Below, piece after piece: positions 50,481-61,000 of a DNA stretch of 64,000 nucleotides. Numbering within the stretch: position 1 is the stretch's first letter; the number at the start of each line of letters is the position of its first letter. This DNA is from Sweltsa coloradensis (Eukaryota > Arthropoda > Insecta > Plecoptera > Chloroperlidae). Both the position numbers and the translations under genes were made by a program. The DNA lies in NCBI GenBank assembly GCA_024449915.1, contig JAMZAV010000310.1, forward strand, positions 868,001 to 932,000. The letters are read 5' to 3'. Below the pieces are notes generated by a model. That model had not been told where the DNA came from. It ran no database searches and was given only the letters and a program-made list of their open reading frames with translations.

Positions 50481-53070
50481 TTATTTTATTCCCGTCCTCT
50501 TTCCTATATTGCTCTATAATTTGTTTGATGTCGTCGCCCTGGCTGTGAGTGACTCTGGTCGCGGAAGCGTCTGATTCACGGCGGACTGTCATGGACAATG
50601 AACGGCGCGCCGTGGCTCGTTGTCCTGCGGCTTGGAACGGACCCTGTGCCTGACAGGCGACAGCAAGAGTGCCGGTCAAACGTCGCCAGATTAGATTTAC
50701 TACTCATATCACCGCCTAGATCACTGCTGAGCCCTTGTCGAGCCTGGCTAAATAATAAAATGAAAGTTCGTCTTATGATTGTGGAGGGAAAAGTTCTGTC
50801 TTGACCGGTGGGGTGGGCAGAGGCTTTGTGTCGTCTCGAGTCAAACACGTCTCCATCTCCCAGCTTCTTCCGTTCACTGTCCAAGATTTTATTCTCATAT
50901 TTCTCTGATTCTACCTCTTCCCGTTTCTTCTAGTATTAAATTAGTCTTCTTTTCTGGCTTGTCATCAGATATTACTTACAAAGTGGATGATGTGGCTTTA
51001 TTTATGATTTTGAAGATGAATAAGGATATTTTGCTTTACAAACTGATTTTGGAATTATAACATTCGCATAACAAGCTTGATTAAAATATGTGTTAGTTTT
51101 AGACTCATTTCAGTGCACTGAAAAAACATTTATGCTTCAATTTTTCAATATACATTTTTACAATTTCAATTTTATCAGGACATATGGTACATTTCTTATT
51201 ACAATCACATATTGTTTAGTGTATAATGCTATGATCAACTCGGTCACACATAGACTCATTTAATCCTTGGTAACAACATGGTGGTGCACGGATCGAATTG
51301 GATTTTAAATATCCCCTACGCGGCCCGCGAGAATGTGCAGTCATTCAGTTTGAAGTAATTCGCTCAAATGGTCCGTGATGTGAGTAACACGAGGCACAAG
51401 GGCGATAACAAAATGTTCGAGCGCAGAACAAATTGATATTAGATACACGGTGCCGATCCGGAGTCGGTTGCGAGTTATGTGATAATGTCAGTTTTGTCCA
51501 CCGTATATTTTACAAAATGGTTGTTTCTCAGAGATATCATTGTATTTTATTTAAATAATTACATATTTTAAGGTTTATTTTTTTATTCCGTCGACTGGTG
51601 AAAAGAAAGATAGTGGAGAAACTACAAAATATAGCTGTGTTAATAATGCTCTTACCTTTCCCACTTTGTTCTTAAAAACTCGTCTTACAAGGAAGTTAAA
51701 GCGACTAAAATGTGTATAGTTGCAGTGTACAACGACAACGGTGATAAACATGAATTCTATTGTTCCTTTAAGATAAATTGTTCGCGCGAAGTATCTTCAC
51801 GTGTTATATAATATCTTGATTTAGTTGCATTTCCGCCTTGTTGAATCTAGATATTGTAATAAATTGGACAGTACTCTCTCGACTAGGCCTTAATTACAAT
51901 CCAGGGATAGCAGGCCCTTTATTAGTTGCGCGAACTTGTTAATGCGAGCTAAGGATATCCACGCTCTGCTAGGTAATATCGTCTTGCTCCCGCATGTGTG
52001 GAGTTATACTACAATCTCGAGGAGCGTTCTAGCTCCTTCCCATGAAGAGATTTAAATTACTTATCTGTGCACTCCACTTTCCCGTAGAACTTTCCGCTCC
52101 ACACGCACACGCCCTCGCACACGCACATTCGTAATCAATAAGATTAGCGATTATGCGTTCCTTGGTTCTGAGATATTTTGCTTATTAATTCCTATTCGTT
52201 GAACTAGGATGGAATGCCGTCAAGAATTTAATCTGCGGGCTATATGCGATTTCACCCTTTTATTGCATGCATAGGTGTCACGCTAACAATTCAAGGATAC
52301 TATCAATTTTATTAAGTTAATTAAATTAAATTGAAATAATTTGTTCACCTTCTTCTGAAAATAGGTGGTAGCATTTTTGTGTTAGCACTATCAATTCAGA
52401 TATGTATGTGTTTTATTTAATCTGGCGTTTGCAGTGGGCCTATGCACGACATTGACGGTTGAAATGTATTAACGCTCTGCTGTTTTTTATTCCGCTAGCA
52501 GCTCCTGTTTGCGAAGGATATACCAATACATCAGGGTTGTCTCGATTAATCTTTGCCCTGTACATAGAGAGTCGAAGAGCCGTAATAGCAATCAATCAAT
52601 CAAATAAATAGGTCCAGGAGATTTGTGTGCAAAGTAACCAATGCAATATTTGCGCTTATCCATAAGTAAACTAAATTTGGATTGGATTGGATATTGCTTA
52701 ACGTCTCATATTTATTGTGATTTTCGAAGTTGTTTTTATCCTCAAGCAGAGCACCTTTGGAAGGCGATACCTGATAACTTCGGTTAGAATTCATCGTGCT
52801 ATTCATCGTGCTATTTTTCGCTTCGTAATGGTTTTCTCCAGCCTTTTGAGAACATGACAATGCAAGTGCAGATCCGAGTGACAACAGAGCAGTATGCTCT
52901 CTCGCATAAAACGGCACCAAAGGGCTCTTAAAACGTTACGTTAATATTAATCCCACTTCGCGTATATGGTAATTAACTTGGCCATGTTTGTTGCATAATA
53001 AAATACTTCAGATAGTTATTTTACAGTTTACAGTGAATACAGTGTGGTTGTGAGCGCAGCCAAGTATAGC
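50481..53070. other. No gene recognised
   Basis: Open frames reach about 106 codons with no family resemblance. A 31-bp sequence at 52685-52715 is repeated exactly at 57753, described separately. Confidence 0.5.
52685..52715 (-). repeat. 31-bp dispersed repeat, copy 1 (possible SINE/LINE 3' end)
   Basis: An identical 31-mer lies at 57753-57783. Its minus strand reads GAGACGTTAAGCAATATCC and here runs into CAATCCAATCC, resembling the simple-repeat tail of a retroposon in minus orientation. The sequences upstream of the two copies are not similar by eye. Confidence 0.55.
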
Positions 53071-53654
53071 TACCATAAGAGGGGTCGCTGAGGCTGGCGC
53101 GGAGACGAGTTTAGGCGCTCAGCTTTCTGTTTTTTTTTTCTTCTTCGGGTAAACGGCCTATAACACCGTTATCAAATTTCACGATAATGCTAAAAAAGGA
53201 TAAATCTATGATATCCAGTACGCGTATTACTAATACATTGATTTTGAATAAAAAAATCATGAAATCACCGTAATTTAGTCCATTTTGGTCAACTTCGGGA
53301 ATTTATTGTGTACAGATTTTTTTAACGCATATTTGCACACTGGATATCAACGTTTAAATCAATGTGAACTCGTAGGTTAATTTGTTTTTGTCGTAAGATA
53401 AACGGTTTGGTGGAAATTTTCAGAATTGATATCCATGTTTGGATTTCTTATTTTTTCGCGTTTTTTTACTTACTTCTCGCAACGGATTTTTATGGCTCAT
53501 ATTTCTCAACCAAGTGTGGATTTCAATTTAAAAGTGTTTCTTTCACATTCATGCAAAATTTAATAATGATATTGTAAACCGTTCAGCAGAAATCATCAAC
53601 ACCTGAGTCGCGCATTTGAATTGGTCCAAGCTCAGCGTCCCCTCATAAGTTTGG
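53071..53654. mobile_element. Foldback / MITE-like element with long imperfect inverted arms
   Basis: The left arm (about 53073-53215) and the reverse complement of the right arm (about 53510-53652) align: CATAAGAGGGGTCGCTGAGG with CTTATGAGGGGACGCTGAGC, then a shared CGC...CTCAG and TTTCTG, then AAACGG...TTATCAAATTTCACGATAATG with AACGG...TTATTAAATTTTGCATGAATG. A related AAACGGTTTGGTGGAAATTTT lies near 53400 in the middle. There is no coding capacity, so it would be non-autonomous. I could not fix the exact ends or a target-site duplication. Confidence 0.55.
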
Positions 53655-56207
53655 TTAAGTAGTCAGACTAATGCTCTTAGACATTCCAAGAAGTGGCGCC
53701 GTACAGTCGATTACTTTGCACAAGTTATACTTGGTGACTTCAGTTGTAGTTGTGAATATGGGCCCGTTAAAAAGCTACCCATAGAACTCGCAGTATGTTT
53801 GAATAAACCGGCCATTGTGTTGTCTTATCTCTTTATGGTGCTAGAAATGCACGCTTCAATGTTTTCTATTTCGCGTAAAGTATCACATGGGTTTTTGTCT
53901 CAGCTAAGATTGAGTAGGCGAAACTAGACTAACTCTTAAAAGGCAACTTTACAAGCTTTTAAATCTTTTCTCTTCGAAATCATGTGATATACCAATGCAC
54001 ACTCTGAATGATTTGTGGTTTTCGGTCGTCAGTCTTAGATTCTTTCGTATGAACTATTGCAAAAGTATACACACACACATTGTAGGTACACGCGACGTGT
54101 GCTTCTGTTCTTTCTTTGGTATCGGCAAGCACCGTCCGATATATTCACGGGGGAATATTCACATTGCGAACACTTCTTGAACTTGACCCTTGATTCCATC
54201 ACCCCAACCTGGGATCGATCCCATGTCCGTGTGTACACAAACTGAAGCTGTGTTCAGGGTTCCGACTAGTCCATTAGCTTTGAGTGTCTTAATCTGTTTG
54301 GCCGCGCACACAACCATCCACTTGACGCGGGACGCTTCAGCCCTGTGAACGGGAATGAACTCTATGTGATCAGGCGTCGACTCTCTATTGTGCAACCAAA
54401 CTATTGTACTGATGTAGGTGGTAGTTTAAGTCGTAGATTAACGACGACGATCATTGTACTCGAACACCGCTTTCACTTAGCATTGAGCTTTGTTCTATCG
54501 CTTTTAGGCGGTCGACTAGGGTAGCAGCAGTTTCCACAACCTTGTGCTTCCGAGCCGATGTCGGCTGCTGCTCATAATATCCAGAGACACAATTAAACTC
54601 GGGTGCCCATGTGGTGTTGGTGGAGCTTCATTACGAGGAGGGCCACAACAAACACGTTCCATGCAAAGCTAGCATCAACGAACGTTACCTTCTCTGAGCT
54701 TGGAATTTTAATGAAAACACGCAAAGACGTTAAAAATATTTGCTTGCTATTTTATGAGGCGTACGGCCAATTTCCGGGAGAGCATGTGTGCATTTTGTGT
54801 AACGAAATACAAACTTAAGGGTTGGCTGAGGGTAGACCGACGTGCTATTCGTTAATACCATTATGCAAGCCGCATGTTTTAGTTACATCAAAAACCACCT
54901 GTGCTTCCTTCTCATAACAAAAACAAAACACATGTGGGTTTCAAAGTAAAGCCCTGTTATTCTCTTGAACTATTTGTTCAGTGTTGAACTAGATGAAGTT
55001 ATCTTACCCTTTTGGACATGGGCGCAAATTAAAACACATTCGAAAGTAATGAGAGTAGAATGACATACTGACATAGATGTTTGTTTCCTCAAGAGTTTCG
55101 CAATCATTCTGGCATCTGATGAGCAACGTTGGAAGTGGCCCGTTAACATGTCCTGCCTCGAGTTAGGGAGACGGCAGTGGAGTTGCGCTTAGCGTTGTGA
55201 GCTCTTTCCTCTCGACTGCGTTCCGAGATGCTGCCGTGCTGTGCTGTTCTGTGGTTATCTTCCCAGACGCGGAGTTGAACTTGTCGAAATGTTTCTTCTT
55301 GGATTGAGAACAACTAGACCGTGGTGGATTCGGTTCAAAACAAAACTCCCAACTTTAAAGTTTGTTTGTGTATAAGGTATAGTAAGTTGTCGTTTTCCTC
55401 AAAACGAACATAGCGCAGCAGTCTTCAACTGTAGTTTGCAACAGATTTTCCATGGCAATGTGGGTTCATGTCATTAATTTCACTGGCTTTAAAGGGTTTG
55501 CAAGTTTTGAACTTTAATATTTGTGAACAGCACTCCACGGTCTCCTGTGATGAGGATTGAAAGCTCGTGGTATAAACAGCATTGCGTTGATGAGGTACGA
55601 ATGGTAAATCAGGTGCGCTCTCTTTAAAGGCACAGTCGCGACCCCGCAGATCATGGAAATGTGGTCTGAATTATTTATGTGGCAGGATGCTATCAATATT
55701 AAAATTCTCCGCGCACCGAATGCGTGTTTTACCATGAAGTGTTTTATGGAATTAGATCACTGTTCGCCAAGTCAGTTTGTGGAGTTAATGGGGCCACTAA
55801 ATCATCAAGAAACATCGTGGGAAGCGTTTTTTTTTGCGCTGTTTTTTTCTTCTTGCCGTGAGGCAGTGTTCGGGAATCCTTATTAAAAGTCCATCCCATC
55901 CCCGTTGCCAACACTTGTTTTACAACTTTGTCAAGGAGAAACACACATATTGGAAACCCACAAGGAACTAACTTTGCACAACTTTTGTGTTTCGTATGTA
56001 TAGGGCTAATTTCAAGTTTTCCCGTGTCCCAAGGGAACGTGGAGCAACACCACCGAGTGCTCTGATTAGTCACTCACTAATTATCTGTCTTTAATTTAAA
56101 ATCACGCGCATTAACTGCAAGTACAGGTCGTTTCCCGATTGAAATAAAAGTTTCCCAAGTCTGGTGGGATCACGGTGATATAATGCCGAGCTATCCTGCT
56201 TGATCAG
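53655..56207. other. No gene recognised; contains a tRNA-like fragment
   Basis: Open frames of up to 109 codons overlap on both strands and show no recognisable family. The tRNA-like sequence near 54190-54290 is listed separately. Confidence 0.5.
54185..54290 (-). repeat. tRNA-like box A/box B pair (possible SINE head)
   Basis: On the minus strand TGGACTAGTCGG fits box A at all but one position and GATCGATCC fits box B fully, about 40 nt apart, with an ACACA...TGTGT stem between. The box B lies within the palindrome TGGGATCGATCCCA. The sequence is unlike the SINE head at 8530, so it would be a different family. Confidence 0.35.
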
Positions 56208-56430
56208 CATTTCTCTACCATGTTTTAAGACGGCTCCGGTTTGTAGAGGGTTTTAATCATTTCCTTTAAGCTGAGAAGATTGGCAGGTTATTAAATATGC
56301 TTTACATATTGACGTCGTATATTCCGAGCCTGAAGCCTGTTTCTCTGTCTCATTATAGAAGGCACGCCTTTGTTGCGGTTTTAATCGTCCCCTTTGCTAG
56401 GAGCAAGACTGGCAGGTTATGAAACCCATT
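56208..56430. repeat. Diverged direct duplication, ~130-bp period
   Basis: TTTCTCT near 56210 and 56340, GGTTTTAATC at 56249 and 56378, and GGCAGGTTAT at 56282 and 56411 keep a constant offset of about 129-130 bp. Roughly three quarters of the intervening bases match by eye in the best blocks. Confidence 0.6.
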
Positions 56431-58035
56431 GAAGCAAGCGAGCCGGGATTACGAGTCTATAGGGCGAGTAAGGTTGAATCTCTCGTCGTCCATTGATGCC
56501 GTCGTGTCTCGCTGATTGATTGTAATAAGTGATCGAGGAAATCTCCGTGACAAATTTGATTCCGTCATAAGTAAAATATGTGGGTGAAACTTCCGACCCA
56601 ATAATTCTGACCAATGAGGGGAAGTCAGGAGTTGACGGGATTTCTATTTGGAACGGTGGAGGGGGTGGGAGGGGAGAATCCTCTCAAGTAAACACGTCCA
56701 AACTAACTTACGCGAACAGATTCACCCGAGCGTCCGTGGACGGAAGAGATGATGGTTTAGAGCGTTGCAAAAGCAGTTTAGATCAACATTTCAATTAAGC
56801 TTGTACAGTTCGTGTTGGCTTCACTCCATGGTCCGTCCACACAATGGCAACAGCCATTCCGTGTTTGTTGGGAACTAAGTTAGACGTTTGTTGTCGTCGT
56901 GTCTAATTCACATTGTCTCAAAATGTCAGTCACTCGTTGAGGAGCTATACTGTCGGCCCCAGCTCGGTGGGTTAATGAGCTTGATGAAGGGACTCAAAGG
57001 TCGTAAAGATCCGGGGGCGTAGTTGGGTGTACCGAAACGTTTCTTCTCGGCAGCGTCGTAAATTTGTAACGCGCCTCGGTTCGTTTTAGGCAAGCCTCCC
57101 TGAAGTCTTCCGCTATTCTGTATGGGCGCGCTTTTTTCCATCAACGTCCTCCGTGCGTCGGTAGTGCGTGCACGCGATGGGAAATGACAGAAGTTGCCAG
57201 ATAATATTGCGGCGCCTCGAGTGACAAGCGTCGCCTCAGAAGACGATCCCGCATGGAGGCAACTGCACACACACCCCCTGTATTACTTATCAATATCGGC
57301 CTGCAAGATTTATTTCTCAACTTCTTGAAATCTTTATCGCGAATATTGATCGGCGATTTTGTGAGCACGATTCGTAAGTCACCTACGCTTTTCATTTGGG
57401 CCTATTTCTGGCGTTACTTCCCCTTTAAAACGGGTGGCGTTGGATCTGGTCCAGAATACACAGTGATTTAACGCCAGCCGCGCAGGACTGAGTTTGCTGC
57501 GCTGAGGGTTCAAGACCTCGACCAACCCCCCCGTCAAACAGCGTACCGTGGCCGCTGGATCGGTTGTTGGTTTAGTACAGCATCATTAGTTCCATCAATT
57601 CAGATAATCTTCTGAAACTCGCTTCGCAAAGTTACTTAATTCGTTTAATCTCAACTTGGGAGACTTGGGAGAGGCTAAGCCAGCTGCCCGCTTCAATGCA
57701 TCATCATTCACTAATGTCTTACGCCCACTCTTATTATAGTCAAGTCAATTTTGATTGGATATTGCTTAACGTCTCATATTTATGCAACTTGGCTAATCGA
57801 GACGAAGGGAGGAACGTAAGGGATGACGCGGGGGGACAAGGGGTGGACAGGCCTGTGCTGGTCAGAACCAGCCACAAGCGTATGGGGAGGGCAGGGGTTC
57901 CCCCACGTCGTGGTCGTCTCCGTCTGTATCATTATCCGTCCGTGTTGTTATTGTCGTCGCCGTCGGGGAGGTAGTCAAAGGGAAGGGGAAAGTCCCCGAC
58001 GACGACCCAAGAATATTATTTTCAATACATATTCC

Positions 58036-58036
<1 letters not shown>
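56431..58036. other. No gene recognised
   Basis: Open frames up to 114 codons on both strands in a relatively G+C-richer stretch; none recognisable. Includes the second copy of the 31-bp dispersed repeat at 57753-57783. Confidence 0.5.
57753..57783 (-). repeat. 31-bp dispersed repeat, copy 2
   Basis: Identical to 52685-52715. Here the minus-strand sequence runs into AAAATTGACTTGAC instead of a CCAAT repeat. Orientation is the same at both sites. Confidence 0.55.

Positions 58037-58082
<46 letters not shown>
58037..58082. repeat. (TC)23 microsatellite
   Basis: A perfect 46-bp TC dinucleotide run. The predicted Ser-Leu or Arg-Glu peptides over it are by-products. Confidence 0.98.
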
Positions 58083-58085
<3 letters not shown>

Positions 58086-61000
58086 TAGGTGGGTACAGTA
58101 GGCCTACTTCGTATTTCAAGTCTCTTCTGCAACGTCGCATTTAACATGCGGTGCGCAGTCTCAAGTCTAGCTAGGCCGACATGGATGTGTGGTAAGAACA
58201 TTTCCATGTCTTAAAATACAAGCCAAGCTAATGCTCGACTAAAAGTAACTTGTGAGCACACACAAAAGTTTCCAGTACAACATTGTAGCCCATAATGTGG
58301 TATGACTTGAAACACGTAAACGCTTTAGAACTAAAAGCTTTCATTGCGAGGACATTTGAAACGTACCCTTGAATGGGATGGGTTGCGGGAGCTCGTAAAC
58401 GCGCCGGTGGCATCTCACAGACCCTGTTGCATATCTCTACAGAGTCTTGGGGTCGCACGCCACCTTATCCGTTTGAGTATGATGCACTCGTTGTTTATTT
58501 CTGCCACGGATACAAAGGAAATCATCCGACGCACGCACTCTCTCTGGTATTCTAGTCCACGATCGCAAGTTTATGATGTGTCCGCCGGGGGACAGTTGTC
58601 TCCCGTGCTCTCAGACTTTCAAGACACAACCCGTTGTGTTTGCTCCACTGCTTTTACTTTGAATCACAGTCACAGTGAATATCTTGGATTAATCGTGTCA
58701 AATTGTAACAAAGATTCCCATTGCAACTCGTATTGAGGACCCGGCACCTCCACCAAATCTCACTCTCCATGATGGTATTAAGCAGTGGTGTTATGGCGTA
58801 ATTGATTGCTATAATTTTAGCATTAACGTCCAATTAGTGTTGCTGTTTCCTAGATAGTCACAACTTAAATGTGTTTTATTTATTTATTTACTTCATGTCT
58901 ATACTAGTACATTATTATGCCGTTGTAACACATGAAATTAGCAATATACTAAAGTAAAGAAGTACTAGCAACCGGCGTTTAAAAAACATAGTTAAGTTGT
59001 AAAGTATATGGTTTTGTTCGTATCCGTGAAAGTTATCCCGTTATCACTTTGCTAATTTCCTCTCGTTAAACTATAGTTCAACGCATTAACCATCGCCTCT
59101 TAGTTAAGGCCGTAATCTTGGCCGTTCGATAACCGGCTGGTGGTCACGGAGAGGCTAGTGGACGCTGGTCCTAAACTACCGCGACCCTCGTAATTGATTG
59201 ATGGGTGACTGGAGACTAATTGGAAGTCAGAGCACGTCAGAGCCATGTGTTAATATAAGTAGCATAATGATTGATTTGACAGAAGTTTGGTGTCTCCTTT
59301 AGTGGTCGTGTTTTCCTCCCACATACTAGTTTAGATCAAGATTATACGCCTTCACTGATAGTTTGATTATAATCATCTTATTTAAACTCTCATTCATAAA
59401 GTTTTCGCGTTATTTTGGTTCAATGCTTGTTCAATTAACGAAGTGACTTTTCTGCTCCTTTTTTTTGCTGTTCACTACCGGTAATGAACTTTCGTTCAAA
59501 TTGCGAACTGATTACAACTGTCATTATCTATGCTCAATGGTAAAGTGTGTGGAGTGCGTAGTTTGAAAAGTTGTGTTAGTTGTTGATCATTACGAAGGAA
59601 GTGCTCTTGTTGAGCAACCAAGGTTCTTGAAAGTTCACTTTGTCGAGTAGTTCCAGACAGGCGGAGGTTGCGTGGATTCCATCTCCGTATTCACCCGCTC
59701 TGTTGATCCAATGTCACACAAACTGGGCCCCGCAACGAGGATAGTCGCCGAGGGATAACACCACTAGTTGTGCCATTAACATGAGCCTGCATACGTTAAC
59801 AATAATTGACACCATCCGCTAATTAATTACATGTAGTGATATTAATTGTCAAACGTTATATACCATTTTAAGGAAACAAAGGAACAATACAAGAACGGGA
59901 TTCTTAAGGATTGTAATGTTACATAAACGATTATATTATTAATGCATTGAGAAAATTTGCATCGTTTTCTTTTTGGTACATTGGTTATTTTAAATCTTTC
60001 TCGTTTTCCATGTCAACCTGAAAATAGTTCAGGCCAATGCCAACGAGCTCTTGCCTTGACGCAATTAGTTGCACACTACTTAAAATATTCTAGTTACTTC
60101 ATTTTGTCTACAAATCTTTTACAAATGGTGCGCTTGTTTAAGATACTTGTTCGAAGACTGTCGGTTATTTGTTTGTAACCGGTATCTGTGATTCTGGTAC
60201 GGGTGGGGACTGCAACCTCCCCGGGCAAGGATTGAGAGGCCGTATCTTGGGTCCACCTTCTCCCCACCCCTCCCCCTCCCCGCCGCATATAAGTGCAAAT
60301 CCGAGGAACCAGGAAACTTGGACGTAAGAGAGCGAGAGAGACGGGGGAAGGATAAATTAATTTTCACGATTTGCATGCGAAAATTGGTTTGAACAGTTAA
60401 CCGTTAGTATAATTCAACATATCTTAAACGAGGGCCGACGGGATATGCCGGATGGGGATTGAAATGTGTAGCGCCGGTTCAAACGTGAATGTCGCCTTGA
60501 TATTCCAACCCCCTCTCCGCATCGCCCAAGCTTCCCTCCTACAGTGTTATTCACGGCAGTTTTTATTTGTATTGGCATTGGTTTGGCTAACGCCTGTGTA
60601 TCTGCAAATTGAATACACTGTAAATTACAATATTACATTAGGTGACTCCTTTGAAAGAACGTTTTACCCTGCTCCAAATAAAAGATAAGTTATATGCTTC
60701 ACACATTACAGTTTCGTGTGTACAAACGTGAGACCAAGCCGGTTTTTACACAATTGTTCGTACCACTAATAAAATTCTCCCGATTTCGCGTATGAAAATT
60801 TCCAAATTAAAGTAATTTCAATCAGTAAAATTTACGTTCTTACAATTGATATGCATTTTGCAAAATTATGGTTTAAAAAAAAATCATTTCCTCCTTTAAA
60901 TGCAATTAAAAATATATTCATTGTAATGTGGTTTAAAACTGGCCAAACTGTCCAACTGTAGCAAGTCTGCTAACCCTTTAGATTTCTCAACTTTAAGGTT

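Noticed and set aside
57862..58207. Arg-Glu/Ser-Leu repeat proteins around 58.0 kb
   Set aside because: They are translations of the (TC)23 microsatellite.
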